Shown here one piece after another: positions 52,649 through 62,850 of a DNA stretch of 64,000 bases. Location of the stretch: NCBI GenBank assembly GCA_012522445.1, contig JAAYKL010000107.1, forward strand, positions 39,270 through 103,269, written 5' to 3'. The DNA is from Myxococcales bacterium (lineage in GTDB: Bacteria; Myxococcota_A; Polyangia; JAAYKL01). The notes under the pieces were generated by a model, which made no database searches, had not been told where the DNA came from, and worked only from the letters and a program-made list of their open reading frames with translations. A program made the translations under genes and the position numbers. Position 1 is the first letter of the stretch. Every line of letters begins with the position of its first letter.

Positions 52649-54303
52649 TCTTTGAAGGCATTGATGGTTCCGGAAAAACCACCTTGTCGGATCGCGTGTC
52701 CGCCCTGCTAGAGAAAGAAGGCGTGTCCACATTTCACGCCCGGCCCAAGGGCGAACTCAAATCAAAACTCGCCTCGCGCATCCGCGAGATGGCCCGCGAC
52801 CCCCGCACCCTCACCATGTCGCCCCACACCGAGCTCTTGCTCTACCTGGCGCGCGACTGCCAAATGATCGACACCGTCATCCGGCCGGCCCTGCACAATG
52901 CCGACGTGGTCATCGCCGACCGCTACGTATACTCCCCGGGCATTCTGAGCCAGGCCCGCGGAGAGGTCGACGCCGCCGACATCGACACCGCCACCAACTT
53001 GGTCGCCCGCGGTCTGTGGCCCGATCTCGTCGTGTATTGCGACGTGGACATCCACACCTCAGACCTCCGCAAGAAACTCGACAAAATCGTCAACCTCCGC
53101 GAACCCAACGACTTCGGGCGCAAGGGACTGCGCGGCTTGGGGCTCCGGCGGGCCATGCGCGACGCCTACCTGCAAAAGGCCACCGACAACCCCCAAACCT
53201 GGGTCCACGTCGACAACGCCACCAAGTCCGTCGCCGAAAACGCTGTGTTCATCGCCAACCACATTTTGCAGCGCCTAAAGCGGCCCCCCATCGAGATGCC
53301 CGCAGAGCTGCCAAAACCCATCGTCCTGCAGAGCCTGCAAAACAACACGCCGCGCACCCCCATCTTTTACGACTACTTGCACCAGCTCGCCGCGCAGGGA
53401 TATCACCGCATGGCCCTGCACCACGCGCGCAGCCTCGACGACGAACACGCCTGGGCCTTGCGCGAAAAATACGCCGACGCCGAACCCGAGGTCGTGGCCC
53501 TGGGCATCGAACCCTTGAACAGCGAGCGCGCCCTGCGCCTGCGCCATCACCTAGCCGACGTCGTGCCCCGGCACGTGGCCCTCTCGTTAAAAACCGCGTG
53601 GGCCGACGCCGATCCCCAGGCCTTCGCCCTGCGCCAAAAGCTCCTGGGCAAGGCGCCCATCGAGGTGGCCCAAACCCTGAACCGCCTCGACACCGACGAA
53701 GCCTGGCAACTGCGCGAACGCCTCTGGGACGACAAGGACAACCGCGGCGCGGTGCTGTCGAGCCTGCGCTACATCGACACCGAGCGCGCCTGGGAACTGC
53801 GGCGCAAAGCCAAAAAAGGCAGGCTGAGTTGGGGCCTGCTCCAGGGCTTGGCGGGCATCGACACCGACGAAGCCTGGGCGCTGCGCGAAAGGTGGCGCCG
53901 CGACTACCTGCCCTGGGTCATCCTCTCGCTGCAGGGCATCGACACCGAGCGCGCCTGGGCCATTCGCCGCGACAACGAAACCCGGGCCACCAAGCTGGTC
54001 AGCAAGTCCACCATGGGCCTCGAGAGCGACGAAGCCTGGGACATGCGGGACCGGCAGGCCCTCTGGGACAAAGAGGCCGTCTCGTCCATCAAGGGCAGCG
54101 ACCACCCGCGCGCCTGGCAACTGCGCGAGCGCCTCATCGATGTGTGGCCCATGTACGTCGCCAAGTCCGTGGGGCTCATCCTGGGCCAAACCGAGCGCGG
54201 CCGCGCGTTCATGGAGCGCATGGCCGAGGCCCATCCACATGATCCCGAGGTGGCCCACTACCTCGTCAAACTCGAACACGTCGCCGCTGGCGAAACGCCC
54301 TAG
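52639..54303 (+). CDS. Thymidylate-kinase-like P-loop protein fused to about ten 28-residue helical repeats
   Basis: 554 residues from the ATG at 52639 (AGGAGAGGAG upstream); the frame is open far upstream but that part overlaps the VTC gene. Residues 1-215 form a TMK-like kinase: P-loop FEGIDGSGKTT (7-15), DRYVYSPG (94-101) and an Arg-rich lid around EPNDFGRKGLRGLGLRR (155-171). From about residue 265 to 545 come about ten repeats of 27 to 31 residues with a core D-x-(E/D)-(R/E)-A-W-x-L-R-(E/R), resembling HEAT-like helix pairs. The genuine tmk is at 28588-29229, so the substrate here is probably not dTMP; a phosphate- or polyphosphate-linked role is inferred from neighbours. Confidence 0.75.
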   Translation: MFVVFEGIDGSGKTTLSDRVSALLEKEGVSTFHARPKGELKSKLASRIREMARDPRTLTMSPHTELLLYLARDCQMIDTVIRPALHNADVVIADRYVYSPGILSQARGEVDAADIDTATNLVARGLWPDLVVYCDVDIHTSDLRKKLDKIVNLREPNDFGRKGLRGLGLRRAMRDAYLQKATDNPQTWVHVDNATKSVAENAVFIANHILQRLKRPPIEMPAELPKPIVLQSLQNNTPRTPIFYDYLHQLAAQGYHRMALHHARSLDDEHAWALREKYADAEPEVVALGIEPLNSERALRLRHHLADVVPRHVALSLKTAWADADPQAFALRQKLLGKAPIEVAQTLNRLDTDEAWQLRERLWDDKDNRGAVLSSLRYIDTERAWELRRKAKKGRLSWGLLQGLAGIDTDEAWALRERWRRDYLPWVILSLQGIDTERAWAIRRDNETRATKLVSKSTMGLESDEAWDMRDRQALWDKEAVSSIKGSDHPRAWQLRERLIDVWPMYVAKSVGLILGQTERGRAFMERMAEAHPHDPEVAHYLVKLEHVAAGETP

Positions 54304-54318
54304 CGAAACGAGCACCCC

Positions 54319-54987
54319 ATGCACGAATTTATGCAATCGCAAGTCACAGCAGGCCCGGGTTGGGAGGCCTTTTTCGACCTGTCGAAATACCTCGAATACG
54401 CCCTCATCCTCGTCACCTCCACCGTGTCGGGGTTCTTGCTGGCCTACCACCCCATCAATCTCAAGCGCCCCGCCTCCCTCGAGGACATCGAACTGCGCAA
54501 AACCCTCATCATCTACACCACCGTGGGCGCCCTCATCGCCATCATCTGCACCGCCAACCCCTCCATGGCCTTCGTGATTTTCGGCATCGGCGGCCTCATG
54601 CGCTTCCGCACAAATCTCGAGGCCTCCAAGAGCACCGGCCACGCCATCATGGGTACGGTGGTCGGACTCTGCTGGGGCCTGGAACTCCAACTGGTCGCCG
54701 CCTTTGCCACAGTTTATTTCTGGGCGATGATCTTCGCCATGGAGCGCAACGTCGTCATGTCTCTCGCTGTGGGCGGGGTCAAAATCAACGACATGCCCGC
54801 CTCCTCCGAGGAGTACCGAAAGGCCGTAGCGAGCCTCGGCTGTCGCATGCTCTCGCAAGAAAAGAACTTCAAGAAGGTGCAAACCACGTATGTCTTTCGC
54901 TTGCCGCGCAAGGTCACCATCGAACAAGTGGCCCTGGCCGTCGACAAGATCCCCGAAAACCTGCGCGGAACCCCGGACTGGCCCTAA
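54319..54987 (+). CDS. DUF4956 membrane protein
   Basis: 222 residues. Four or so membrane segments lie in the first 140 residues (YALILVTSTVSGFLLAY, LIIYTTVGALIAIICTA, MAFVIFGIGGLMRFR, LVAAFATVYFWAMIFAM), followed by a soluble C-terminal domain. The GIGGLMRFRTNLEASKSTG stretch matches the DUF4956 family, which is widely found beside VTC-domain genes and is thought to be their membrane partner. It starts 15 bases after the kinase-like gene. Function not shown experimentally as far as I know. Confidence 0.85.
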   Translation: MHEFMQSQVTAGPGWEAFFDLSKYLEYALILVTSTVSGFLLAYHPINLKRPASLEDIELRKTLIIYTTVGALIAIICTANPSMAFVIFGIGGLMRFRTNLEASKSTGHAIMGTVVGLCWGLELQLVAAFATVYFWAMIFAMERNVVMSLAVGGVKINDMPASSEEYRKAVASLGCRMLSQEKNFKKVQTTYVFRLPRKVTIEQVALAVDKIPENLRGTPDWP

Positions 54988-55038
54988 TCAATAGCAATAG
55001 CCGCGACACGCGTCGCATCACCCCAAAGGATGGATAAT

Positions 55039-55839
55039 ATGAACGCCACACCCCCCAATTATCGAAATATCTTATGGATTGCTTTGGCCGCACTGCTCCT
55101 CTTACCCGCCTGCGGCACCGACGAGCCCGGCGACGCAACCAACAACGCGAGCAACAACAACCCGAGCAACAACAACCCGAGTGGCAACGACACGGACAGC
55201 GGCGACACGGATGTGCCGAGCACCGACTACTTTCCGCTCAAAGTCGGCTACGTGTGGGAGTACTACGAAGAAGATGTAAACGGCGACACCGACTTGCTGC
55301 GCTACGAAATCACCGCCAAAAAAACCCGCCACTTCGACAACGGCGTGGGCGAGCTCGAAGTCTACGTGCTGACCAACACCTTCCCCGCGAGCGACACCAC
55401 GGTCTGGCGCGAGCAGTTTTATTACGACGACGGCACCCGCGTCGACCGCGTCGGGCACAAAATCTACGACGACGCCGAAGACCTCTTTAAAGAGCGGCAA
55501 TACGTCCCGGGCTTCTTGCGCTTCGACCGCAGCCGCATCACCGCTGGCGACGAATGGACCGAAACAATCACGCGCTACGAGACCCACGACAGCACGGGGT
55601 ACACCACGAATAAAGATGTGGAATACGCCTACAAAATTGACAGCGTCCACGCCACCGTGACGCTGCGCGACGGCACCCGGCTCGACAATTGCATCCAAAT
55701 CACGCGCACCGACGACGACGACGTGACAAAAGTGTACAAATTCGCCCTGGGCATCGGCAAGGTCTACGAAGAGACCTACGACGCCGTCAACGAGGACAAA
55801 TTCGAGGTCCTCACCCACCTACCCGACTGGGCCAAATAA
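55039..55839 (+). CDS. Lipoprotein with Asn/Pro-rich spacer
   Basis: 266 residues. I use the ATG at 55039 because AAAGGA lies eight bases upstream; the ATG at 55030 touches it. Signal peptide with lipobox ending LLLLPAC (Cys25 of the chosen frame), then an NNPSNNN spacer and a domain beginning YFPLKVGYVWEYYEED, a pattern common in secreted bacterial proteins of unknown function. Acidic throughout. It follows DUF4956 by 51 bases and may be part of the same operon. Confidence 0.7.
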   Translation: MNATPPNYRNILWIALAALLLLPACGTDEPGDATNNASNNNPSNNNPSGNDTDSGDTDVPSTDYFPLKVGYVWEYYEEDVNGDTDLLRYEITAKKTRHFDNGVGELEVYVLTNTFPASDTTVWREQFYYDDGTRVDRVGHKIYDDAEDLFKERQYVPGFLRFDRSRITAGDEWTETITRYETHDSTGYTTNKDVEYAYKIDSVHATVTLRDGTRLDNCIQITRTDDDDVTKVYKFALGIGKVYEETYDAVNEDKFEVLTHLPDWAK

Positions 55840-56007
55840 CCCCGTTTGCACCCCCAAAAAAGTCTACGCAAAAACAGACTTCTGCGAATACCCAAAACCG
55901 CGTAAAACAACTTTATGCAAATCCCCCCAACAATCTTCCAGGTGTGGAAAAAATCTCGGCACCAACCGGCGCCACACACCTGTGAACCACGCTAAGGAGC
56001 ACAAAAC

Positions 56008-57441
56008 ATGAGCGACAAAAAACAAATCACCACTGCCGCTGGCGCGCCCGTCGCCGACAACACCAACGTGATGACCGCCGGCCCCCGGGGGCCGCAACTG
56101 CTGCAAGACGTGTGGTTTCTCGAAAAACTCGCCCACTTCGACCGCGAGGTCATCCCCGAGCGCCGCATGCACGCCAAGGGCTCTGGCGCCTACGGCACCT
56201 TCACGGTCACCCACGACATCACCGCCTACACCAAGGCCAAGCTCTTCTCGCAAGTCGGCAAAAAAACCGACCTCTTCTTGCGCTTCTCCACCGTGGCCGG
56301 TGAGCGCGGCGCCGCCGACGCCGAGCGCGACATCCGCGGTACCGCGATCAAGTTCTACACCGAGGAGGGCAACTGGGACATGGTGGGCAACAACACGCCG
56401 GTCTTCTTCCTGCGCGACCCCCTGCAGTTCCCCGGTCTCAACCACGCCGTCAAACGCGACCCGCGCACCAACCTGCGCAGCGCCCAAAACAACTGGGACT
56501 TCTGGACCTCCCTGCCCGAGGCGCTCCACCAGGTCACCATCACCATGAGCGACCGCGGCATCCCCAAGAGCTACCGCCACATGCACATGTTCAGCAGCCA
56601 CGCCTTCAGCTTCATCAACGCCAAAAACGAGCGCTTCTGGGTCAAGTTCCACTTCCGCACCCAGCAGGGCATTGAAAACCTCACGGACGCCGAAGCCGCC
56701 GACATCATCGGCCAGTGCCGCGAGAGCCACCAACGCGATCTCTACGACGCCATCGAGCAAAAAGACTTCCCGCGCTGGAAGCTCTTCGTCCAGCTCATGC
56801 CCGAAAAAGACGCCGCCAAAATGCCCTACAACCCCTTCGACCTCACCAAGGTCTGGTACCAAAGCGACTACCCCCTCATCGAAGTGGGCACCTTGGAGCT
56901 CAACAAAAACCCCGAAAACTACTTCGCCGAAGTCGAGCAGTCGGCCTTCAACCCCGCCAACATCGTCCCCGGCATCGGCTTCTCGCCGGACAAAATGCTG
57001 CAGGGCCGCCTCTTCTCCTACGGCGACACCCAGCGCTACCGCCTCGGCGTCAACCACCACCAAATCCCGGTGAACGCGCCGCGCTGTCCCTTCCACATCT
57101 ACCACCGCGACGGTGCCATGCGCGTCGACGGCAACCAAGGCGGCACACTGGGCTACGACCCCAACAGCTACGGCGAATGGCAGGACAACCCCGCCCTCAA
57201 CGAACCGCCGCTGGCACTGGACGGCGCTGCCGATCACTACCCGCAAGACGATGACTACTACACGCAACCCGGCAAGCTCTTCCGCCTGATGAGCGCCGCG
57301 CAGCAGCAGGCCCTCTTCGACAACACCGCTCGCGCCATGGGGGACGCCCCCGAAAACATCAAGCGGCGCCACATCGAAAACTGCACCAAGGCCGACCCGG
57401 CCTACGGCGCAGGAGTTGCCAAGGCCCTCGGCCTCGCGTAG
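56008..57441 (+). CDS. katA: Monofunctional haem catalase (clade 3, small subunit)
   Basis: 477 residues, typical small-subunit catalase. It breaks down hydrogen peroxide. The distal His55 in [15 protein letters not shown], the Asn in GNNTPVFF (128/129) and the proximal haem Tyr338 in [14 protein letters not shown] are intact. No signal peptide, so cytoplasmic. AAGGAG is eight bases before the ATG. The 168-base gap upstream has an imperfect inverted repeat (AGGTGTGG with CCACACACCT, 55939-55981) that might be an operator. It is not obviously related to its neighbours. Confidence 0.97.
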   Translation: MSDKKQITTAAGAPVADNTNVMTAGPRGPQLLQDVWFLEKLAHFDREVIPERRMHAKGSGAYGTFTVTHDITAYTKAKLFSQVGKKTDLFLRFSTVAGERGAADAERDIRGTAIKFYTEEGNWDMVGNNTPVFFLRDPLQFPGLNHAVKRDPRTNLRSAQNNWDFWTSLPEALHQVTITMSDRGIPKSYRHMHMFSSHAFSFINAKNERFWVKFHFRTQQGIENLTDAEAADIIGQCRESHQRDLYDAIEQKDFPRWKLFVQLMPEKDAAKMPYNPFDLTKVWYQSDYPLIEVGTLELNKNPENYFAEVEQSAFNPANIVPGIGFSPDKMLQGRLFSYGDTQRYRLGVNHHQIPVNAPRCPFHIYHRDGAMRVDGNQGGTLGYDPNSYGEWQDNPALNEPPLALDGAADHYPQDDDYYTQPGKLFRLMSAAQQQALFDNTARAMGDAPENIKRRHIENCTKADPAYGAGVAKALGLA

Positions 57442-57512
57442 TCCACCCCTCAATCGCCGCCCGTCCCGCGCCCCGCACCAGATGTTTTTTTCCGCGCGCG
57501 CCCAAACCCGCC

Positions 57513-57518
57513 TATAAT
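57513..57518 (+). promoter_or_regulatory. -10 box of the Cys-rich lipoprotein gene
   Basis: A perfect TATAAT 35 bases upstream of the ATG at 57553, followed by an AAAGGAGG ribosome site. The -35 region is not recognisable. Confidence 0.45.
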
Positions 57519-57552
57519 CAGTCCATCTATCAACCCACTTAAAGGAGGGCTT

Positions 57553-58137
57553 ATGCGTCTGCATGTTTATTTTCTTTTGTTGATCTCATTGTGCTGGGTG
57601 GCAGCGTGTCAATCAGATGAAGAGAGCGATACGGGCGTTGACACCGATCCGACGTCGAACAGCGACCCCGCGAACACCGACCCCACGAACACCGACCCTG
57701 GCAAACCGCCCTATCCCACCGACACCGCGAACACCGACCCCGGCAAACCGCCCCGTCCCACCGACGGCCCCAGCACCGACACCGGCAAACCGCCCCAACC
57801 CACCGACGGCCCCAGCACCGGTGACCAATGCACCGTCGACGCCGATTGCCAACTGGCCTCGGACTGTTGCGGTTGCAATGCAATCCCCGCCAGCGAACCC
57901 ATTATTTCTTGCATGATGTACTGCGAAGAGGAGGACAAACCGTGCGCTCTCCTGGGTGTTCCCAGCGACAAGCCCGTGCGCTGCAGCCAGGGCAACTGCG
58001 TGCTCAACATCAACTGCGACCTCTCGCAAGTTCTCTGCGACATGATACCGCCCGAGTGCAGCGAGGGCTGGGTACTCACCGTACAAGGCATGTGCTACGG
58101 TCCCTGCGTCCCCAAAGAATACTGCCCGCATTCCTAA
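57553..58137 (+). CDS. Cys-rich lipoprotein with TDPGKPP repeats
   Basis: 194 residues. Signal peptide with lipobox ending CWVAAC (Cys19). A Thr/Asp/Pro spacer has near-repeats TDPGKPP(Y/R)PTD, then a compact domain with about 14 Cys (CTVDADCQLASDCCGCNAIP, CEEEDKPC, CSQGNCVLNINC, CSEG), probably a disulphide-bonded surface module. Similar Cys patterns occur in myxobacterial secreted proteins. The sulfatase-like gene follows 12 bases later. Confidence 0.75.
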   Translation: MRLHVYFLLLISLCWVAACQSDEESDTGVDTDPTSNSDPANTDPTNTDPGKPPYPTDTANTDPGKPPRPTDGPSTDTGKPPQPTDGPSTGDQCTVDADCQLASDCCGCNAIPASEPIISCMMYCEEEDKPCALLGVPSDKPVRCSQGNCVLNINCDLSQVLCDMIPPECSEGWVLTVQGMCYGPCVPKEYCPHS

Positions 58138-58149
58138 CAATGCGATACG

Positions 58150-59601
58150 ATGCCAACCATGAGTCGTTGGACCTTTTCATCGCGGTGTGTGCTGACCGCT
58201 CTCGCCTGTGCCCTCATTTTCTCCTCGCCGGCGTTGTCACAGCACAACCCACCCAAGACACCGTCCGGTAACACCGAAACGCCGCCCGCCATTGCCGAGA
58301 TAAAGCCACTCCCGGGTGCCTCCGTAGCGCTGGTCGTCATCGACGCCGTCAACCGCTCGCACACGGCGCTGGCGGATGCTGTCCGCGACACCACGCCGCA
58401 CCTCCTGGACCTGGCGAACCGCAGCATCCACTTCACCGACTGGATCTCCAACGCCCCCTGGACGCGCCCCGCCTTCACCACCATCCTCACCGGGCTCCCC
58501 AAGGAGCGCCACCAGATGGAGCTCAACGACGGCCCCCTGTCGCCGCGCTATACCACCTTGGCCCAACACTTCCGCCGCGCCGGATACGACACCGCCGCCT
58601 TCATCGGCAACCCGGTCATCCAACAGCAATGGGGCTACGCCCGGGGCTTCCAGCACTTCGAAGACACCCAACAACACGGCCCCTTCCCCGACGACGCCCT
58701 GCTGATGTCGCGCGCCCTCTCCTGGCTAGCGGCCCGCCCCAACCACAAGCCCTTTTTCCTGCTGGTCTTCCTCACCGCGCCCCACGCGCCCTGGGAAAGC
58801 GCCAACGGCACCGACGCCTACAATCCGCCCCGCGAAGTCGAGGCCCCGCCGCCCGCCGACGAACTCGCCGCCATGCACGCCGCCTACCACGACGAGCTGC
58901 GCAAGGCCGACGCCCAGCTCGGCCGCCTGCTGCAACACCTCGCGAGCCGCGCACAAGACGCCAACACCATCGTGATGGTCACCGCAGACCACGGCGAAAT
59001 GCTGGGGGACCACAACTGCTTTCAACACGCCACCCACATGTGGGAAGACGCCTTGCGGGTCCCCGCCGTGCTGCACCTGCCCGGCGTCCCGGCGGCCCGC
59101 GGCATCCAAGACCGCCGCCCCATGACCCACGAAGACGTCCTGCCCCTCCTGCTCGACGCCACCGGACTACCGCCCAACCGCCACAGCGCCGGCTTCTCCC
59201 TGTCGCGCCCCGCCCCCGCCCACCGCGTGCGCGTAAGCCAATACGACGCCCGGGGCATCCTGCGCCGCACCGCCCGCTTAGGCGACCACAAGCTCGTCTA
59301 CCACGCGCCCTTTCACCGCGACCGCTACCTGCAATTCGACGGCACCGCCCGCCGCAACGGACTGCCCCCGTCCCTGCGCCTGCCCACCCCCGCCTACGCG
59401 CTCTTCCACCTGGGCCACGACCCGGGCGAAACGCGCGACCTCTTTCGCGCACACCGAGGCGCCCCCGAAGTGCAGCGCCTGCTGCGCGCCCTGCACCGCA
59501 ACCCCCCCGCCCAAAAAACGCGCCCCAAGGCCGCCATTCCCACGCCGCAGCTCTCCCCCGAACTCGAAGAGGCCCTGCGACAAGGGGGCTACATCCAGTA
59601 G
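58150..59601 (+). CDS. Secreted alkaline-phosphatase-superfamily (sulfatase-like) enzyme
   Basis: 483 residues with a signal peptide cut near SPALS. Metal-binding motifs ALVVIDAVNRSH and VTADHGEMLGDHNCF with THMWEDALRVPAVL are present. The nucleophile position is Thr105 in NAPWTRPAFTTILTG, so as in the enzyme at 48297 there is no Cys or Ser for formylglycine. It lacks the membrane helices of that paralogue. The C-terminus LELARQGGYIQ-like end is conserved with it (LDALGYMEDE there). The start may be the ATG at 58159. Substrate unknown. Confidence 0.8.
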   Translation: MPTMSRWTFSSRCVLTALACALIFSSPALSQHNPPKTPSGNTETPPAIAEIKPLPGASVALVVIDAVNRSHTALADAVRDTTPHLLDLANRSIHFTDWISNAPWTRPAFTTILTGLPKERHQMELNDGPLSPRYTTLAQHFRRAGYDTAAFIGNPVIQQQWGYARGFQHFEDTQQHGPFPDDALLMSRALSWLAARPNHKPFFLLVFLTAPHAPWESANGTDAYNPPREVEAPPPADELAAMHAAYHDELRKADAQLGRLLQHLASRAQDANTIVMVTADHGEMLGDHNCFQHATHMWEDALRVPAVLHLPGVPAARGIQDRRPMTHEDVLPLLLDATGLPPNRHSAGFSLSRPAPAHRVRVSQYDARGILRRTARLGDHKLVYHAPFHRDRYLQFDGTARRNGLPPSLRLPTPAYALFHLGHDPGETRDLFRAHRGAPEVQRLLRALHRNPPAQKTRPKAAIPTPQLSPELEEALRQGGYIQ

Positions 59602-59714
59602 CGCTCGCCGCCCGCCACGTGGGACGCCAGTAAGTTGAAAAAACACACCACAGCCGACGCCGGGCAACGCCCGCGTCATACCTTTGCTGTTGGCAATTGC
59701 GTGGTTGTGTGCGG

Positions 59715-60458
59715 CTATCGCGCCGCGATGAAGCTGAGCTGGCGACCGCTCTTGTCGCCGTCGCGCCGGTGGGAGTGCAGCCCCTCAGGCGCGCAGACGG
59801 TGCAGATGTCGAGGCGCTCGATTTGCACGGTGGAGAGCCCCGCTCCGATGAGCGAGACCTCGGCGGCGTTGGGCAGGTCGAGCAGCCAGGCCCCGGTGTT
59901 TTTGCCGATGGGATCGACGGACTCGGGAAATTTGTCGGCCAGGTCGTCGCCCACCTCGTAGCAGTGGTAGCAGATGCCCGGCCCGATGGCGCAGCGCATG
60001 GCGTCGATGGCGCTACCGGCCGCGGCCAGTTGTCGAATGGTACGGCGCACCACTCCGGCGGCGAGCCCGCGCCAACCGGCGTGAATGGCCGCCACGTGTC
60101 CCGTGTCGGTGCAGGCCACCAAAATGGGCAGGCAGTCCGCGGTGAGCACGCCCAACACCGCCTCGGCGCCCGTCGACAGCAGCGCATCGCCCTCTAGGCT
60201 GGGGCGCGATGTCCACCCGTCGTCTTGGCCCAGGGCCGCCAGCGCGGTCTCGGCGTCCACCACGCCATCGCCGTGCACCTGTTGCAGGCGCAGAAGCGGC
60301 CACTGTGTATCCAGTGCGGCGCGCAGCGCGCGGTATTGGGCCACCACTTCGTTTTGGGGCGCAGGGCCGTCAAAGCGGTAGTCGCCGCTCACCGCAAAAC
60401 CATGCAGGGGAAACCCCGCCTCGCAAAGCATCTTCGATTGCACAAACAGTTTCGTCAT
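59715..60458 (-). CDS. YfiH/laccase-domain protein (purine nucleoside or polyphenol oxidase-like)
   Basis: 247 residues from the ATG at 60458. Family motifs QQVHGDGVVDA, TADCLPILVA, AIHAGWRGLAAG and CAIGPGICYHCYEVG are present, including the His/Cys zinc ligands of the YfiH group. Members have been described as zinc-dependent nucleoside phosphorylases or polyphenol oxidases, and as editing factors in peptidoglycan synthesis. It follows the AICAR transformylase by 29 bases on the same strand. Confidence 0.9.
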   Translation of the reverse strand: MTKLFVQSKMLCEAGFPLHGFAVSGDYRFDGPAPQNEVVAQYRALRAALDTQWPLLRLQQVHGDGVVDAETALAALGQDDGWTSRPSLEGDALLSTGAEAVLGVLTADCLPILVACTDTGHVAAIHAGWRGLAAGVVRRTIRQLAAAGSAIDAMRCAIGPGICYHCYEVGDDLADKFPESVDPIGKNTGAWLLDLPNAAEVSLIGAGLSTVQIERLDICTVCAPEGLHSHRRDGDKSGRQLSFIAAR

Positions 60459-60487
60459 GGGGATGTCCGTGTGGGCTTTGGTGGCGA

Positions 60488-61774
<1,287 letters not shown>

Positions 61775-61794
61775 AAATGCCTCCTTTGGTTGGG

Positions 61795-62583
61795 CTATCC
61801 GTTCAAAAAGAATGTGCGTTTCAACCGCTGCTGCACGCGCGTCGCCGCCGCTGATACCGCCGTTCGGGCCGCGTCCCATGCCTCAGCAAAAATGATGAAC
61901 AAAATGCGCGTCCCGGCACCCACGGCACCGCGAAGGCTGCCGGAGACCTTGGACCGACCCGCCAGGCGATTGCGGTAGCGCACGGGCACCTCGCCGATGC
62001 GCAGCCCCATGCGCGCGGCGCGCACCTGCATCTGGATGGTCCAGCCAAAGCCCATGTCGTTTAGGGCTAGGCGCTGCAGGGCCTCGGTGCGAATGGCGCG
62101 AAAGGGCCCCAAGTCCGTGTAGGTGACGCCAAAGAACAGGGCGGTCAGGCGACAGCTCAGCCAGTTGCCGAAGCGCTGCAGGGCCGTTAGCGCGCCTTTT
62201 TCGGCGCCGCCTCGCGTGCGGGAGCCAATCACGAGATCGAAGGGGCCGTCCACCAACGCGCCCACCAGTTGATCGATTTCGGTGGGGTCGTCCGAGTTGT
62301 CGCCGTCGAGAAACACCAAGACCTCGGGGATTGCGTTTGGGGAATTTTGCAGGGCAAATTGATAGGCCGCGTGACAAGCCGCGCCATATCCACGGCGGGG
62401 TTCATGCACCACCTGCGCGCCAGCGGCCGCCGCCACCAATGACGTATCGTCTGTCGAGCCATTGTCGCACACCACCCGCTGGGCCACCCACGTCGGCACT
62501 TGGCCCAATACTTTTCCGATGTTTTCGGATTCATTAAGAGCGGGGATGAGGACGGCGGTCGTCGGGAGTATGCGATGCGACAT
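61795..62583 (-). CDS. Glycosyltransferase family 2 (dolichol-phosphate-mannosyltransferase-like)
   Basis: 262 residues. The GT-A fold shows LIPALNESENIGKVLGQVP, DNGSTDDTS, the DxD-like LDGDNSDDP and the acceptor region DLGPFRAIRTEAL. There is no membrane domain except a possible amphipathic segment near the end. It would transfer a sugar from a nucleotide or lipid donor. I place the start at the ATG at 62583; a GTG three codons upstream is also possible. It precedes the AICAR transformylase by 20 bases. Confidence 0.85.
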   Translation of the reverse strand: MSHRILPTTAVLIPALNESENIGKVLGQVPTWVAQRVVCDNGSTDDTSLVAAAAGAQVVHEPRRGYGAACHAAYQFALQNSPNAIPEVLVFLDGDNSDDPTEIDQLVGALVDGPFDLVIGSRTRGGAEKGALTALQRFGNWLSCRLTALFFGVTYTDLGPFRAIRTEALQRLALNDMGFGWTIQMQVRAARMGLRIGEVPVRYRNRLAGRSKVSGSLRGAVGAGTRILFIIFAEAWDAARTAVSAAATRVQQRLKRTFFLNG

Positions 62584-62697
62584 GGGGGGCACCGTAGCAC
62601 GCTTTTGGCCCTGCGAATAGATTTAGTGCGCGCGCCGGTCGACAGTTCGAAGTACAATGGCTACGTTGTTTTCGGCTGTCACGATAAAGGAGCCCCT

Positions 62698-62781
62698 GTG
62701 AGAAAACTGCTTTACGAAATGCACTTCGCTGCTTTAAAATCAGTTATGTACATTTCCCATCAACTTGATGGGCATTTTTGA
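62698..62781 (+). CDS. Candidate small protein, 27 residues
   Basis: A GTG-started frame of 27 codons with an AAAGGAG ribosome site five bases upstream, ending in TGA at 62779-62781. The sequence MRKLLYEMHFAALKSVMYIS plus QLDGHF near the end has no known match and no clear signal peptide. It lies in the 267-base divergent region before the deacetylase gene. It may be a leader peptide, a remnant, or chance; the ribosome site is the only support. Confidence 0.35.
   Translation: MRKLLYEMHFAALKSVMYISHQLDGHF
62756..62772. promoter_or_regulatory. Perfect palindrome upstream of the deacetylase gene
   Basis: CCCATCAACTTGATGGG is a perfect inverted repeat with one central base. It is five bases before a TTGACA (62778-62783) that may be the -35 box of the deacetylase gene. 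As DNA it may be an operator; as RNA it could form a hairpin followed by CATTTTT. Confidence 0.45.
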
Positions 62782-62850
62782 CAATCTCAATACAAAAAAA
62801 CATCTTTTTCTGCCCAGTGTGCAGAAATACACGAAAACAGGAGGCTTCTA

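Noticed and set aside
53587..54927. 446-residue open frame antisense to the kinase-like and DUF4956 genes
   Set aside because: It spans two real genes with known motifs and has no ribosome site or domain.
55939..55981. AGGTGTGG ... CCACACACCT before the catalase gene as a peroxide-regulator operator
   Set aside because: The arms are imperfect and far apart, and no known regulator consensus fits; kept only as a remark in the catalase entry.
55864..57564. 566-residue open frame antisense to the catalase gene
   Set aside because: The catalase on the other strand has every catalytic residue; the antisense frame has Val/Gly/Asp-rich composition with no motif, as expected from mirrored GC-rich codons.
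59660..59690. GGGC-AAC-GCCC stem between the sulfatase-like and YfiH genes as a terminator
   Set aside because: The stem is short and no T-run follows on either strand.
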